Positions 8,258 to 17,351 of a stretch of DNA of 64,000 nucleotides are shown one piece after another. The position numbers and the translations under genes are program-made. The notes beneath the pieces are model-generated. The model saw only the letters and a list, made by a program, of their open reading frames with translations. It did no database searches and was not told the DNA's origin. The DNA lies in NCBI GenBank assembly GCA_902492555.1, contig CABUMH010000001.1, positions 76,712 to 140,711 on the forward strand, given 5' to 3'. Source of the DNA: Eisenbergiella sp900555195. GTDB taxonomy: Bacteria; Bacillota; Clostridia; Lachnospirales; Lachnospiraceae. The number at the start of each line of letters is the position of its first letter. Position 1 is the stretch's first letter.

Positions 8258-9808
8258 ATGACCGGCTATGACTTCCCATTCGGGATCGCGGAGGTTGCGG
8301 ACCAGCTGCCTCTGAAGAAAAGGAAGCCGGGGCCGGACAGTTATTATTACGACTGTCCCTTCTGCGGCAAACCCGGCAAACTGAACCTGAATTATGTAAA
8401 AAATGTATGGCGCTGCAACTACTGCGGGGAATCCGGAGGTATGCTGGAGCTATACGCGCGCATGTATGGTATTACAACTTCGGATGCCTTCTACGAACTA
8501 AACGAACTCCTAAGCTGCGATATAAAAACCGGAAAAACGGCGCCCCGGGAGGTCTTCCGGGCCTCCCCTCCACCCCCCAAGCCGGCAGATTCTAAAAAGG
8601 AAGGAATCCCCCAATCGCCCCGGGCGGATGCCAAAGTAATCCATCATACCTATTCCGTAATGTTGGATATGCTCCATCTGTCAGACAGGCATCTGGCCCA
8701 TCTCACATCCCCCAAGCGGGGACTGAGCCAGGAACAGATCACACAGCTGCAATACAAAAGCACCCCGCTCCCATTTCTATGCCGCTCCCTTACGGAGCGG
8801 CTGATAAAGCGGGGATGCACCGTGCAGGGGGTTCCGGGATTTTACCTGGATTCTGCCGGGAAGTGGACACTGAATATTTCCAAACGGACTGCCGGGATCC
8901 TGATCCCGGCACGCAGTCTGGACGGCCTGATCTGCGGCATGCAGATCCTGTTAGACATACCAATCCGCGAAAAGGACGCACCGCCGGACAAAACCGGCGC
9001 AAAATACATCTGGCTTTCCAGCGCTTCCAGGCCTATGGGAACCACCTCGCAAAGCCCGGTTCACTTTGCCGGGCCTCCCGCCAATACGATATATATCACG
9101 GAAGGGCTCCTGAAAGGGGATATCGCCCATCTGCTTGCTGACCGGACCTTTCTGTCCGTGGCCGGCGCAAATAACCTTGGCGGGATTGAACGGCTGATTC
9201 CCATCCTCGCAGCGACAGGTACGACACAGCTAATAGAAGCATTTGATATGGACAAATACAGCAATCAATATGTGAGGAAAGGGGCAGACCGGCTGTTTCA
9301 GCTTGCCGGAAAGCACAACCTGAAATTCGGCCGTCTCAAGTGGAATCCCAACTATAAGGGAGTGGATGATTGGCTGATTGCAAGAAGGAGTCTGCCGCCC
9401 CGGCAGGGAGAGAACGTGGTAATGCTGAACCGGACTCTGGAATATCATTTCCGCATTTACCAGCTTGATCTCAGCCAGGTTGTCCCTTTTGCGTTCCAGG
9501 ATATTACAGCGCTTCACAAGGCAGGTTATGCCCAGCCGCCGGCAGCAATGTACCAGCTGGTCTGGGACAGTACATACACGGCACCTTCCGGGATTTCCCC
9601 GGAACATTTGCTGGACCGCATTCATGCCATGTATCGATCAAGCCTCCCTTCAGGGTACCTCGGCCGTGCAGTGGCTCCGTCCGATATCATTGAACTATAT
9701 GGGAAGGCCTATAGACACTACTACTACTGCAATAAAGGCGGGTTTACACCCGTCACCTTCTCGCCTTTCCTCTGCCGCAGCATCCAGGCCCGCCGTCCGG
9801 CGGCCTGA
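8258..9808 (+). CDS. CHC2 zinc-finger/TOPRIM primase-like protein
   Basis: 516 aa from the ATG after GGGGGTGATGCA. An N-terminal zinc finger (CPFCGK...WRCNYCGESGGMLELY, about residues 32-60) is of the CHC2 type seen in DnaG primases. A TOPRIM-like fold follows: YITEGLLKGDIAHLL (acidic Glu, about 279) and EAFDMDKYSNQY (Asp-x-Asp, about 329). The order matches plasmid and phage primases or DUF3854-type proteins. It probably primes lagging-strand synthesis of transferred DNA. The stop overlaps an in-frame ATG of the next reading frame, but the PcfK start is farther downstream. Confidence 0.75.
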   Translation: MTGYDFPFGIAEVADQLPLKKRKPGPDSYYYDCPFCGKPGKLNLNYVKNVWRCNYCGESGGMLELYARMYGITTSDAFYELNELLSCDIKTGKTAPREVFRASPPPPKPADSKKEGIPQSPRADAKVIHHTYSVMLDMLHLSDRHLAHLTSPKRGLSQEQITQLQYKSTPLPFLCRSLTERLIKRGCTVQGVPGFYLDSAGKWTLNISKRTAGILIPARSLDGLICGMQILLDIPIREKDAPPDKTGAKYIWLSSASRPMGTTSQSPVHFAGPPANTIYITEGLLKGDIAHLLADRTFLSVAGANNLGGIERLIPILAATGTTQLIEAFDMDKYSNQYVRKGADRLFQLAGKHNLKFGRLKWNPNYKGVDDWLIARRSLPPRQGENVVMLNRTLEYHFRIYQLDLSQVVPFAFQDITALHKAGYAQPPAAMYQLVWDSTYTAPSGISPEHLLDRIHAMYRSSLPSGYLGRAVAPSDIIELYGKAYRHYYYCNKGGFTPVTFSPFLCRSIQARRPAA

Positions 9809-9909
9809 TGTTGCCAGCAGCAGACAGCAAACGATCACACCGGCTGCCATACGCCTTGCGGGTTTTCAAAACGGGCCCGCAAATCTGTGGCGCCAGAAAG
9901 GAAAACGAC

Positions 9910-10635
9910 ATGGAAAAGAAAAATGACAAAGATGAATATGAAGCAAAAGAAGCCCTGCACAGAAAAGAGTGGGAGGAAAAACAGGCCCAAAAGAAGGCGG
10001 ACGAACAGGCGGAACTGGATGCGATCCGTTCCCTGTCAGATGAAGATGTGATATCCCAATCCCTCCGCCGCGTCTCTGAAGACACGGACAGGATAACGCG
10101 GCGGAACATGAAGGAATGTGTCTCGGAATACGTCCAGACGCTCAGTCTGAGCGATCTCAATTTTGCACGTAATACTCTGTATCCTAAAAAAAACATGCGT
10201 AACTGCTTCCGCTTCATCATCAGGAAAGCCCGGGAATATCTGGAAACGGAAGGCTCTCTTGACACGGAAGAACCGCTGGAAGCTGGAAGCCCAGGAAGCC
10301 GCAGGCCTGGCCCGCAGGTCCGGACTCTGTATGGAGATGTCCCTGATGACCTCTGCTATGCCTGGGCGGAAGAATATTTCCGAAGCTCGGATATCAAAGA
10401 AGACCAGGAAAAGGAAGACGTCTATGTTCCTCTGCCGCGCCCTGCCGGCTCCCGGCAGCCGGGCCGAAAAACTTCTGCCGGAAAGAAAACCTCAGAAGAT
10501 TCTGATAATCCTTCCGTAACGGAAGCTTCGGAAAAGAAAGCGGAATGCATTTCCACGAAAAAAGATGAAAATGTCCAGCTGTCACTCTTTGATATGGAAA
10601 CGGAGGTACCGAATGAAGAAGAATTACCCGCTTAG
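9910..10635 (+). CDS. pcfK: PcfK-like protein
   Basis: 241-aa protein; start chosen at the ATG after AAAGGAAAACGAC. The N-terminal half is highly charged (KNDKDEYEAKEALHRKEWEE) and the core (about 50-115: LSLSDLNFARNTLYPKKNM, then NCFRFIIRKAREYLE) fits the PcfK-like family of conjugative plasmids such as Enterococcus pCF10. The second half is variable, with basic and Ser/Lys-rich stretches and a NVQLSLFDMETE tail. It lies directly before pcfJ and overlaps its start by 23 bases, as in other elements. Confidence 0.65.
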   Translation: MEKKNDKDEYEAKEALHRKEWEEKQAQKKADEQAELDAIRSLSDEDVISQSLRRVSEDTDRITRRNMKECVSEYVQTLSLSDLNFARNTLYPKKNMRNCFRFIIRKAREYLETEGSLDTEEPLEAGSPGSRRPGPQVRTLYGDVPDDLCYAWAEEYFRSSDIKEDQEKEDVYVPLPRPAGSRQPGRKTSAGKKTSEDSDNPSVTEASEKKAECISTKKDENVQLSLFDMETEVPNEEELPA

Positions 10636-12643
10636 GAAACTTGATAAAACGGAATGCCGGAAAACCGGCATTCCTCCCATGCATATCCCGATGTCGCAAA
10701 AACTGGACTGTCCCCCAAAAACTTCTGTCCTCCTCCGAAGCAGGATTAAGCGGATCGGCAGAAGGAACGTCCTGCTTCTGAGTCTCTATCCTGTCGAGGA
10801 TCAGCTGCTTTTGTCCACATCCCCGGACTTTGTCCTGTTCCAGGGCAGGCAGGATTACACCACCCTGGATTTTTCTTTCGATGCGAAAGGGCGTTTTCGG
10901 AACGCATCCATATACTATCTGGATGACCGGTTATATGATCCGGAAAAATATGCGTTTTTTTCTCCTTCCGACAGGGAACGGGTTCTTTCCTTCTGCCGGG
11001 ATTTTTCGGAACAAGACCCAATCCAGCGTCTGGACAGTCTCCAGCAGCGCATCAGGGAAACGAGGGCATATCGGCAGATGCTGAAGAAACAGGAAAAAAT
11101 CAGGAAAGCCATGCAGGTTCCTCCCCTGCCGAAGGGAATCCCGCAATGGGCACGTAAAAATATCCTTCCTGCCTACCTGTTTTATGATTCCGAAAGGGGA
11201 AAAAAATCTGTTCTGTGCCGCTGCTCTTCCTGCGGCAAAAGGTCAGCTTTTTCCAAAATCCGCCATAATATGCCGCTTGTCTGTCCACACTGCGGCAGGA
11301 ACGCCCTGGCTAAAAACCGGAAGCGTTTCAAGCGGCTGTATGACCGGACAACCCTTCAGGTCATTCAAAGGCTCTCTTCAGAGAAGCTTCTGTTCCGCTG
11401 GATGAAAATTACCTGCCAGCACAGTCCCCATAAATCTCCTGTCATTTCTTATCATGAAAGCGCAAGGGGGATTATGGGATATCAGAAGGACAAGCCCACA
11501 GCATGGTCCACATATTACAATACTTACGATGGTTCCGGCTATACTTCCTGGCGTCCCGGATACCGTCCCACCTGGTATGGTAAATATACCTATGAGTCAG
11601 ATCTGGCCGGCTATTTATACACACCGATTCTGGATGATCAGCTGCTGGGAACTCCCTGGCAGTATTCCCAGCTTGCTGCTTTTTATCAATCCGATCCATG
11701 CCCCGGGCAGTATCCATATTATTTAGACGCTTACCTGAAGTACCCCTTTCTTGAGTATCTGGTGAAACTGCGGCTGTACCGGCTTGCGGATGAAGTTGTT
11801 TTTACGCGCAGCAGTTACTTTGTGGAAAAAAACTTTGATATATCGGGAAGGACAGCGGCGCAGGTACTCCGCGTCCGCGCACAGGATATCCCTCTGCTGG
11901 CAACGGTCAATCCGGATTTTTCGCAGCTGCAGCTGGTACAGGGAATGATCCGAAAATATGGCCATATCCATATCCCTCTTATAGAATGGAGCGGCCGCCA
12001 CGAAATTTCAAGAGAGGAAAATATCCTGGCTCCACTCCATTATATGACGCCTGAAGCCCTTATGAAATATGCAGAAGCGCAATACAGCAATTACAGTAAA
12101 AAAAGAACTTGCTACGCAAGAAGATACAGTGTCATGAATTCTGTCTTGGACGACTACAGGGACTACCTATCCATGAGTGAGGCATTGAAACTCGACATGT
12201 CGAGCAGCTTTATTTTATATCCCAAAGACCTGAAAACCGCCCATGACCAGAGGATGGATTTACTTGCTCCAGGCCAGCTTGAGCTTTACAATCATGCAGT
12301 CGCTTCTCTGCATCATGAACTTTCCCCAGTCTATTCCTTTTCCCGAAATGGCTATATGATCCGGCTGCCGGAATCTGCAGAAGAGATCTGTCAGGAAGGG
12401 GCGGCCCTGCACCATTGTGTCCAGCGTTATATTCCGGACCATGTGAAAAGGAGATGCACACTTCTTTTTCTGCGGAAAACAGACGCCCAGAAGAAACCGC
12501 TGTGTACGCTGGAAGTACAGGGGGACCGGCTGATGCAGGCAAAATGTTTTGGCAATGACCCTCCCGGGCCGTCCATACAGAAATTTTTGAATAGATATAA
12601 AAAAGAAGTCCTTCACGCAGCCGGCAGCCGGCTGGCTGCGTGA
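10613..12643 (+). CDS. pcfJ: PcfJ-like protein
   Basis: 676 aa, starting at the ATG after GGAGGTACCGA. The C-terminal region (about 600-660) has the PcfJ signature ICQEGAALHHCVQRYIPDH, LLFLRK and CTLEVQGDRLMQAKCFGN. A zinc-binding module with CSSCGKRSAF...LVCPHCGRNAL lies at about 203-230. PcfJ is conserved in conjugative plasmids and ICEs next to PcfK, but its biochemical role is not established. It is the penultimate gene of the forward operon. Confidence 0.8.
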   Translation: MKKNYPLRKLDKTECRKTGIPPMHIPMSQKLDCPPKTSVLLRSRIKRIGRRNVLLLSLYPVEDQLLLSTSPDFVLFQGRQDYTTLDFSFDAKGRFRNASIYYLDDRLYDPEKYAFFSPSDRERVLSFCRDFSEQDPIQRLDSLQQRIRETRAYRQMLKKQEKIRKAMQVPPLPKGIPQWARKNILPAYLFYDSERGKKSVLCRCSSCGKRSAFSKIRHNMPLVCPHCGRNALAKNRKRFKRLYDRTTLQVIQRLSSEKLLFRWMKITCQHSPHKSPVISYHESARGIMGYQKDKPTAWSTYYNTYDGSGYTSWRPGYRPTWYGKYTYESDLAGYLYTPILDDQLLGTPWQYSQLAAFYQSDPCPGQYPYYLDAYLKYPFLEYLVKLRLYRLADEVVFTRSSYFVEKNFDISGRTAAQVLRVRAQDIPLLATVNPDFSQLQLVQGMIRKYGHIHIPLIEWSGRHEISREENILAPLHYMTPEALMKYAEAQYSNYSKKRTCYARRYSVMNSVLDDYRDYLSMSEALKLDMSSSFILYPKDLKTAHDQRMDLLAPGQLELYNHAVASLHHELSPVYSFSRNGYMIRLPESAEEICQEGAALHHCVQRYIPDHVKRRCTLLFLRKTDAQKKPLCTLEVQGDRLMQAKCFGNDPPGPSIQKFLNRYKKEVLHAAGSRLAA

Positions 12644-12679
12644 CAACGCTGATACAGCTTGTTTTTGCAGGAGGTATGT

Positions 12680-13303
12680 ATGAATCAGAATACACTCGTT
12701 AAAATCTGTGTTTCAGAAGACAGTTTGATCTTTCACACATATAGCAGGCATGGCGGTTCCTCTCCGCGATTTTACATATCCAGGAAGAAACTTACCCGTC
12801 TGTCAGATACCGGAAGCGTATATGCCCGGGATCTGAATAACCTTGTTGAAATTTATTTGATATGCCGCCCGGATAGAAAGATGTATGTGCATATGGAATT
12901 TTACTGGCTGTCTGTCTTCGGGGACGAAACAATATCTGGCCGCCGGGAAACAATTCACGTGCCATTGGGAATCATTTGCCCGCTGCTTTCAGCACCGGAT
13001 AAGACCGTATACCATGTGTTATCCAAAGAGTATACCAGGCGTCCACCTGTTATCTTCCAGAGCAGGAAAAACCTGCATGCTGTAGTATCCAACCGCAGGC
13101 TCCGGAAAAAACTGGGCCGCTGCCTGATGTCCCATTTCCACTCAGGCTCTGGAACTATTCAGAAGGTTGTTCTTTATGATGATTGCGAACCCGGCAGTTT
13201 TTATTTTCAGGAATATGTCAATGACAGATTAGGCCTTAGCGGGCTTCTTCTCTTATCAGGGGCTGAAAATCCGAAGGCTGCATCTTACAGTATGCATACC
13301 TGA
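12680..13303 (+). CDS. Hypothetical protein, end of forward operon
   Basis: 207 aa, starting at the second of two near ATGs after GCAGGAGG. Sequence such as DSLIFHTYSRHGGSSPRFYI and FYFQEYVNDRLGLSGLLLLS gives no recognisable family. It contains no signal peptide. It follows pcfJ by 36 bases and is followed by a hairpin, so it closes the operon. Confidence 0.55.
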   Translation: MNQNTLVKICVSEDSLIFHTYSRHGGSSPRFYISRKKLTRLSDTGSVYARDLNNLVEIYLICRPDRKMYVHMEFYWLSVFGDETISGRRETIHVPLGIICPLLSAPDKTVYHVLSKEYTRRPPVIFQSRKNLHAVVSNRRLRKKLGRCLMSHFHSGSGTIQKVVLYDDCEPGSFYFQEYVNDRLGLSGLLLLSGAENPKAASYSMHT

Positions 13304-13351
13304 TTCCTTGTGATCCTTTTATGCCAGAAGAAAACGCTTATTAAAATCATA

Positions 13352-13377
13352 AGCTCCTTCGTTCTGAAGGGGCTTTA
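13352..13377 (+). terminator. Hairpin after forward operon
   Basis: Stem AGCTCCTTC / GAAGGGGCT with one G-U pair, loop GTTCT, followed by TTTACC. Weak T tract but well placed after the last gene of the forward operon. Confidence 0.5.
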
Positions 13378-13518
13378 CCATTCTGTGGCATCACAGGCAT
13401 GACTAAAAACGCCAGGATAACTGAGGAATTCTATCCAAAAGGAAACTTGAAATCCCATATGAAATATGCTACCATTAATTCGATATTTGCGAAGTAATGT
13501 CCAGGAGGTGATGATACA

Positions 13519-14622
13519 GTGATTTTAATGGGCCTTTCCCTTGATGGGATCTATGGATTCCATGATTTTTCCATTCATTTTAGTTATCCAAAAAAAATCG
13601 TCAATTCCATCATCGATGCTGAACACCTGAAAGGAAGGGAACGTTTCCGCTACAAGAAAGCGGTCATCCTTATGGGAGCAAACGCAACCGGAAAAACCAG
13701 CCTTGGCAGAGCACTGCTGCATATCTTTGAGTATATAGCAAGCGGAATCCCCTCTCCACTCTGCGAAATGGTTTCTGCCAAAAAAGGAAACTTTTGTATT
13801 GATTTTGTAAATGGGGATTATCGTCTGCAGAGACTGTCCGGGGAAATTGATCCAGCCTGTAATGATGTTGTTATCCAATATTATACAACTGAAATCGGTC
13901 CCATGGATTCTTATGAGAAATGCATTGGGAAACTGGAAGACCACACAAAAGAAGCCATCCGGTCCGCGTCATCCCTGAAAAGACTGATCGGCAGTTTCCA
14001 ATACCGGTTTGCCTATCCTGAAATAGAAAAATCCCTGAAATTAAGCGGAACCGGCAAAAGCATCCTCCTCAAAACTCTTCGTGCTGTGATCGGGACACTT
14101 GATCCGACCCTTCAGGACGTCACTCTTGCCAAAGACCTGAAGGACACTTTTATCATCCGGCGCGGAAATACCGAGATCATCATCCAGGAAGGAAAGCTGT
14201 TAAACCGTGAGGTTCTTTCCAGCGGTACCGCAGAAGGCATTGATGTATCCCTGTTCCTTGCTGCCATGATTGCCAGAGAAAGCAGTTTCTATTATTGTGA
14301 CGAACACTTTTCGTTCGTTCAGAGTGATATTGAAAAAAGAATATTTGGTATTATGCTGGACTGCATCGGAGATAATGAACAGTTGATCTTTACCACGCAT
14401 AACACTGATATGCTTGATCTTAATCTGCCAAAGCACAGCTTTGTTTTTTTAAGAAGGCAGCTGGAAGAGGGAGAGTATAGAGTATCTGCCATTTCCGCAT
14501 CGGAAGTTTTAAAAAGGAATACCGACTCCATACGCAATGCCGTTGAGAATGATGTCTTTGGCTCTCTGCCACAGGATTATCTTCTCGATGAACTGGAAAC
14601 GGGGTGGCCCAATGAGCAATAA
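13519..14622 (+). CDS. AAA15/OLD-like ATPase, defence candidate
   Basis: 367-aa ABC-type ATPase of the AAA15 kind found in RloA, PARIS and related defence systems. Walker A is GANATGKTS (about residues 53-61), Walker B is in SSFYYCDEHFSF (about 254-265), and the switch His is in IFTTHNTDM (about 290). GGAGGTGATGATACA precedes the start codon (GTG). The next gene starts inside this one, overlapping by 11 bases, which fits a two-gene ATPase-effector module. Which named system this belongs to cannot be decided by eye. Confidence 0.7.
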   Translation: MILMGLSLDGIYGFHDFSIHFSYPKKIVNSIIDAEHLKGRERFRYKKAVILMGANATGKTSLGRALLHIFEYIASGIPSPLCEMVSAKKGNFCIDFVNGDYRLQRLSGEIDPACNDVVIQYYTTEIGPMDSYEKCIGKLEDHTKEAIRSASSLKRLIGSFQYRFAYPEIEKSLKLSGTGKSILLKTLRAVIGTLDPTLQDVTLAKDLKDTFIIRRGNTEIIIQEGKLLNREVLSSGTAEGIDVSLFLAAMIARESSFYYCDEHFSFVQSDIEKRIFGIMLDCIGDNEQLIFTTHNTDMLDLNLPKHSFVFLRRQLEEGEYRVSAISASEVLKRNTDSIRNAVENDVFGSLPQDYLLDELETGWPNEQ

Positions 14623-15121
14623 GTGTATTTACTATGTTGAAGGGTTCTGTGAACAGCAATTAATAGCTGCATTAAAAGAGGCACCTGCCAGGATAATACC
14701 TGGAAAAATCAGAGTGTTTAATGTGGTACAGAATCTGATCCCCAAATCACAGATCATTTCCATTCAGCCAGGAACCCTTGTCGTACTCGTGTTTGACACA
14801 AATGTTCCCCAAACGGCAAATTTAAAGAAAAATATTGAGTTACTGAACCGATACTGCGGAAAAATCCAAATCATATATCTGCCACAGGTAATGAGTTTGG
14901 AAGATGAACTTGAGCGTTGCACAGATATAAAATCGGTTTCCGAACTCACTCACAGCAATAGTATCAGGAATTTTAAAACCGATTTTTGCAGACTAAAAGC
15001 AAAAGACTGCCGTTCAATGCTTGAACGTCACAAATTAGACTGCAAAAGGTTATGGACGACAAAAGTGCCGGAAGAATATCATTTTGTGAAAAGTAACAGC
15101 TATCAGGTGAAGACTATATGA
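14612..15121 (+). CDS. TOPRIM-like partner of AAA15 ATPase
   Basis: 169-aa protein. The start (CIYYVEGFCEQQLIAAL) has the Glu-containing first TOPRIM motif, and VVLVFDTN at about 57-63 resembles the Asp motif; PQVMSLEDELERC follows, as in RloB- or PARIS AriB-like nucleases. It is much shorter than typical DUF4435/AriB proteins, so it is either a minimal version or a different family. Its translation is coupled to the ATPase. Inferred role: effector nuclease released or triggered by the ATPase during phage infection. Confidence 0.55.
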   Translation: MSNKCIYYVEGFCEQQLIAALKEAPARIIPGKIRVFNVVQNLIPKSQIISIQPGTLVVLVFDTNVPQTANLKKNIELLNRYCGKIQIIYLPQVMSLEDELERCTDIKSVSELTHSNSIRNFKTDFCRLKAKDCRSMLERHKLDCKRLWTTKVPEEYHFVKSNSYQVKTI

Positions 15122-15231
15122 GGATGGCAGTATATGAAATTGAATGGAAGGTGGGATGGACAGAGTATACCTATGAAATCAATGCTTCCACCGGTGAAGT
15201 GGTGAGCTATGAGATGGACTATGATGATTGA
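15118..15231 (+). pseudogene. PepSY-domain fragment
   Basis: 37-aa ORF whose start overlaps the preceding stop (ATGA). The sequence AVYEIEWKVGWTEYTYEI followed by NASTGEVVSYEMDYDD is the C-terminal half of a PepSY repeat, normally a secreted or membrane domain; no signal or N-terminal half is present. It is most likely a remnant left where the defence cassette joined older sequence. An acidic small third protein of the cassette is a less likely alternative. Confidence 0.5.
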
Positions 15232-15273
15232 TCCTTTTCATCCTTCATTTTGAAAAAACAGAAAATCTAACAA

Positions 15274-15318
15274 CATCCCCCTTAAGGAAACCAGTTGAAG
15301 CTTTTCTTTAAGGGGGAT
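15274..15318. terminator. Bidirectional hairpin terminator
   Basis: ATCCCCCTTAAGGA / TCTTTAAGGGGGAT stem with TTTT on one side, between the converging PepSY fragment and ligase gene. Confidence 0.7.
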
Positions 15319-15319
15319 T

Positions 15320-16246
15320 TTATGGGATGCCGGTTATTTCCTCTGGATACACATCCTGCCGGTACCCCTTGAATACCGGCTGGCGGAGTGTATTTTTTGT
15401 GTTTGGCATATACTGCACAACACACACATGGTCCGGATTTACCCAGACTGCATCCGGATTTGCTTTGGGATGCAGCCGGATGGGACTTTTCCCTGTTACT
15501 GTAAGCACGGATACTGTATCTGCGGTAACACCGGATGTCACATGGCCCTTATAAGCCAGGCTGGCTCCTTCATATTTTGCCAGGATAAGACTGTAGATAT
15601 CCTTCCCCTTCCTGAAATATCCGGCTACAATAAATTCCTCATCAGACATTCGTTTGCACTTGATCCAGTCACGGCTCCTTTTCCCCATCAGGTAGACACT
15701 GTCTTTCCGCTTTGCCACTATGCCTTCCAGTTCCCTTTGCTCCGCAGCCTGATACAATGCTGTCCCATATTCTTCTACATATCTGGAAACCGCAATCCGT
15801 TCATTTTCCGTAACCGTTTCTTCCAGGATTCTTTTGCGCTGCATCAATGGCTCCCATTGAAGCTCTCTTCCGTTTTCATAAATACAGTCAAATGCGACAA
15901 AGGAAGCCGGGAACCGGGATGCTTCCAGATCAATTTTAAACCGGTCAGTCAGGAGCGTCCTTTTTTGCAGGGCAAAAAAATCAGGAACCCCATTTTTCAA
16001 CACAACAACTTCTCCATCCAGGATGCACTTTCCCGAAACATTCCGATAAAGATCCGCCAATTCCGGAAATTTGGAAGCCACCCGGAGATTCCGCTTGTTC
16101 CGGAAATCCACACAAGCTCCATCCATATAAGCCAGGCACCGGAAGCCATCCATTTTCAGCTCATAGATCCAGTCCGGATGATCAAACGCTTCATCCTGAC
16201 GGGCGATCAGCATCGGGCTGGCGGCCCTCTCTTCAAACAGGCCCAT
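15320..16246 (-). CDS. ligD: ATP-dependent DNA ligase, LigD type
   Basis: 308-aa ligase-domain-only LigD. The adenylated Lys is in YELKMDGFRCLAY (about residues 28-40), with later nucleotidyltransferase motifs ILDGEVVVLKNG, FVAFDCIY, LEGIVAKRKDSVY and DWIKCK, then an OB-fold region. Multi-domain LigD proteins of actinobacteria also carry polymerase and nuclease domains, absent here. Its ATG overlaps the Ku stop codon (TGATG). It seals double-strand breaks bridged by Ku. Confidence 0.85.
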   Translation of the reverse strand: MGLFEERAASPMLIARQDEAFDHPDWIYELKMDGFRCLAYMDGACVDFRNKRNLRVASKFPELADLYRNVSGKCILDGEVVVLKNGVPDFFALQKRTLLTDRFKIDLEASRFPASFVAFDCIYENGRELQWEPLMQRKRILEETVTENERIAVSRYVEEYGTALYQAAEQRELEGIVAKRKDSVYLMGKRSRDWIKCKRMSDEEFIVAGYFRKGKDIYSLILAKYEGASLAYKGHVTSGVTADTVSVLTVTGKSPIRLHPKANPDAVWVNPDHVCVVQYMPNTKNTLRQPVFKGYRQDVYPEEITGIP

Positions 16247-17028
16247 CAGGCGGTCCCTGTTCTCTGATGCTTACCGGAAAGCTCCAGACTTTTCTTCAGC
16301 GCTTCCATCAGATCGATCACATTGGACGGGCCGCCGGTATCCACAGCCACAATCTCCTGTCCATGAATCTTCTTCGTAATGGCTTCCTTCAGCCTTGCCT
16401 GGTATTCATCCCGATATGCCTCCGGCTCAAAGGGCTTTGTCATGTTTTCAATCAGCATTTTTGCCATTTCCATCTCATTCTCATCCAGTTTCATCTTCGG
16501 CACGGCTTTGGGCATGGCCGCAATTTCGTCCTGGTAGAAAAGAGTTTTGACAATAATCCCCTCTTTCGTCGGATACAGCACCAGAAGTTTCTCTGTGGTT
16601 CCCATCACGGTTTTTGCTATGGCAACTTTCCGCTGGGATAACAATGCCTGCCGTAAGAGCTCATAAGCCTTCTCTGCGCCGGCCTCCGGGACCGCATAAT
16701 AATCTTTCTCATAATAGATCATATTGATTTCTGACATCCGGGCAAACTGGAGGATATGGATGGTTTTATCTTTTTTCGTTTTTATCTTCTCCAGTTCCTC
16801 GTTAGTCATAACTACATATTTTCCCTTTTCGTACTCATACCCCTTAATGATATCATCACTTGTCACTTCCTTATTACAATGCCTGCAGTATTTTTTATAC
16901 TGCACACGCTGTTTGCTGTCCTTGCACAGTTGATTAAAGTGGATATCATTATCGATAGTGGTTTTATAAAGCCCCACCGGAATCAAAACCAGTCCCAGGG
17001 AAATACTGCCTTTATGCGCAACAGCCAT
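16246..17028 (-). CDS. ku: Bacterial Ku protein
   Basis: 260-aa Ku homodimer subunit that binds DNA ends in non-homologous end joining. The N-terminus AHKGSISLGLVLIPVGLYK and the zinc-less/zinc-ribbon segment YKKYCRHCNKEVTSDDIIKGYEY when read in parts are typical, as are the ILQFARMSEI and FEPEAYRDEYQARL regions. GAGGTGAT precedes the ATG. Forms a two-gene operon with ligD. Presence on a mobile element suggests it helps the element or host repair ends after transfer or defence-nuclease cutting; that link is inferred. Confidence 0.9.
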   Translation of the reverse strand: MAVAHKGSISLGLVLIPVGLYKTTIDNDIHFNQLCKDSKQRVQYKKYCRHCNKEVTSDDIIKGYEYEKGKYVVMTNEELEKIKTKKDKTIHILQFARMSEINMIYYEKDYYAVPEAGAEKAYELLRQALLSQRKVAIAKTVMGTTEKLLVLYPTKEGIIVKTLFYQDEIAAMPKAVPKMKLDENEMEMAKMLIENMTKPFEPEAYRDEYQARLKEAITKKIHGQEIVAVDTGGPSNVIDLMEALKKSLELSGKHQRTGTA

Positions 17029-17208
17029 ATCATCACCTCACTCTTAGAGGTAGTATCTGTAAAAGGGCGCAGGATATGCAAATCCAGCGAAAATTCATCT
17101 TTTATGCGTAGTTAGAAGTTAAATTTCACCACGCTCTTACTATAACCGGATTATCCATGAACGCTCAACCAGTATAAATATAAAGAGACAGGGAATATTT
17201 CTGCCCGA

Positions 17209-17254
17209 CGAAAAAGGCGTTCCCCAGGTTTGTTTTACCTGTGAAACGCCTTTA
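17209..17254 (-). terminator. Terminator of Septu-like operon
   Basis: Reverse-strand AAAGGCGTTTCACAGGT / ACCTGGGGAACGCCTTT hairpin followed by TTCG, downstream of the HNH gene. Confidence 0.7.
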
Positions 17255-17351
17255 ACAAAACTATGTATCCAGAATTATATATAAGACAACCGCCTGATTG
17301 AGGAAGGATTTTGACTACTTATCACTTTTTATCTTTCCTATTCTTGAAGGC

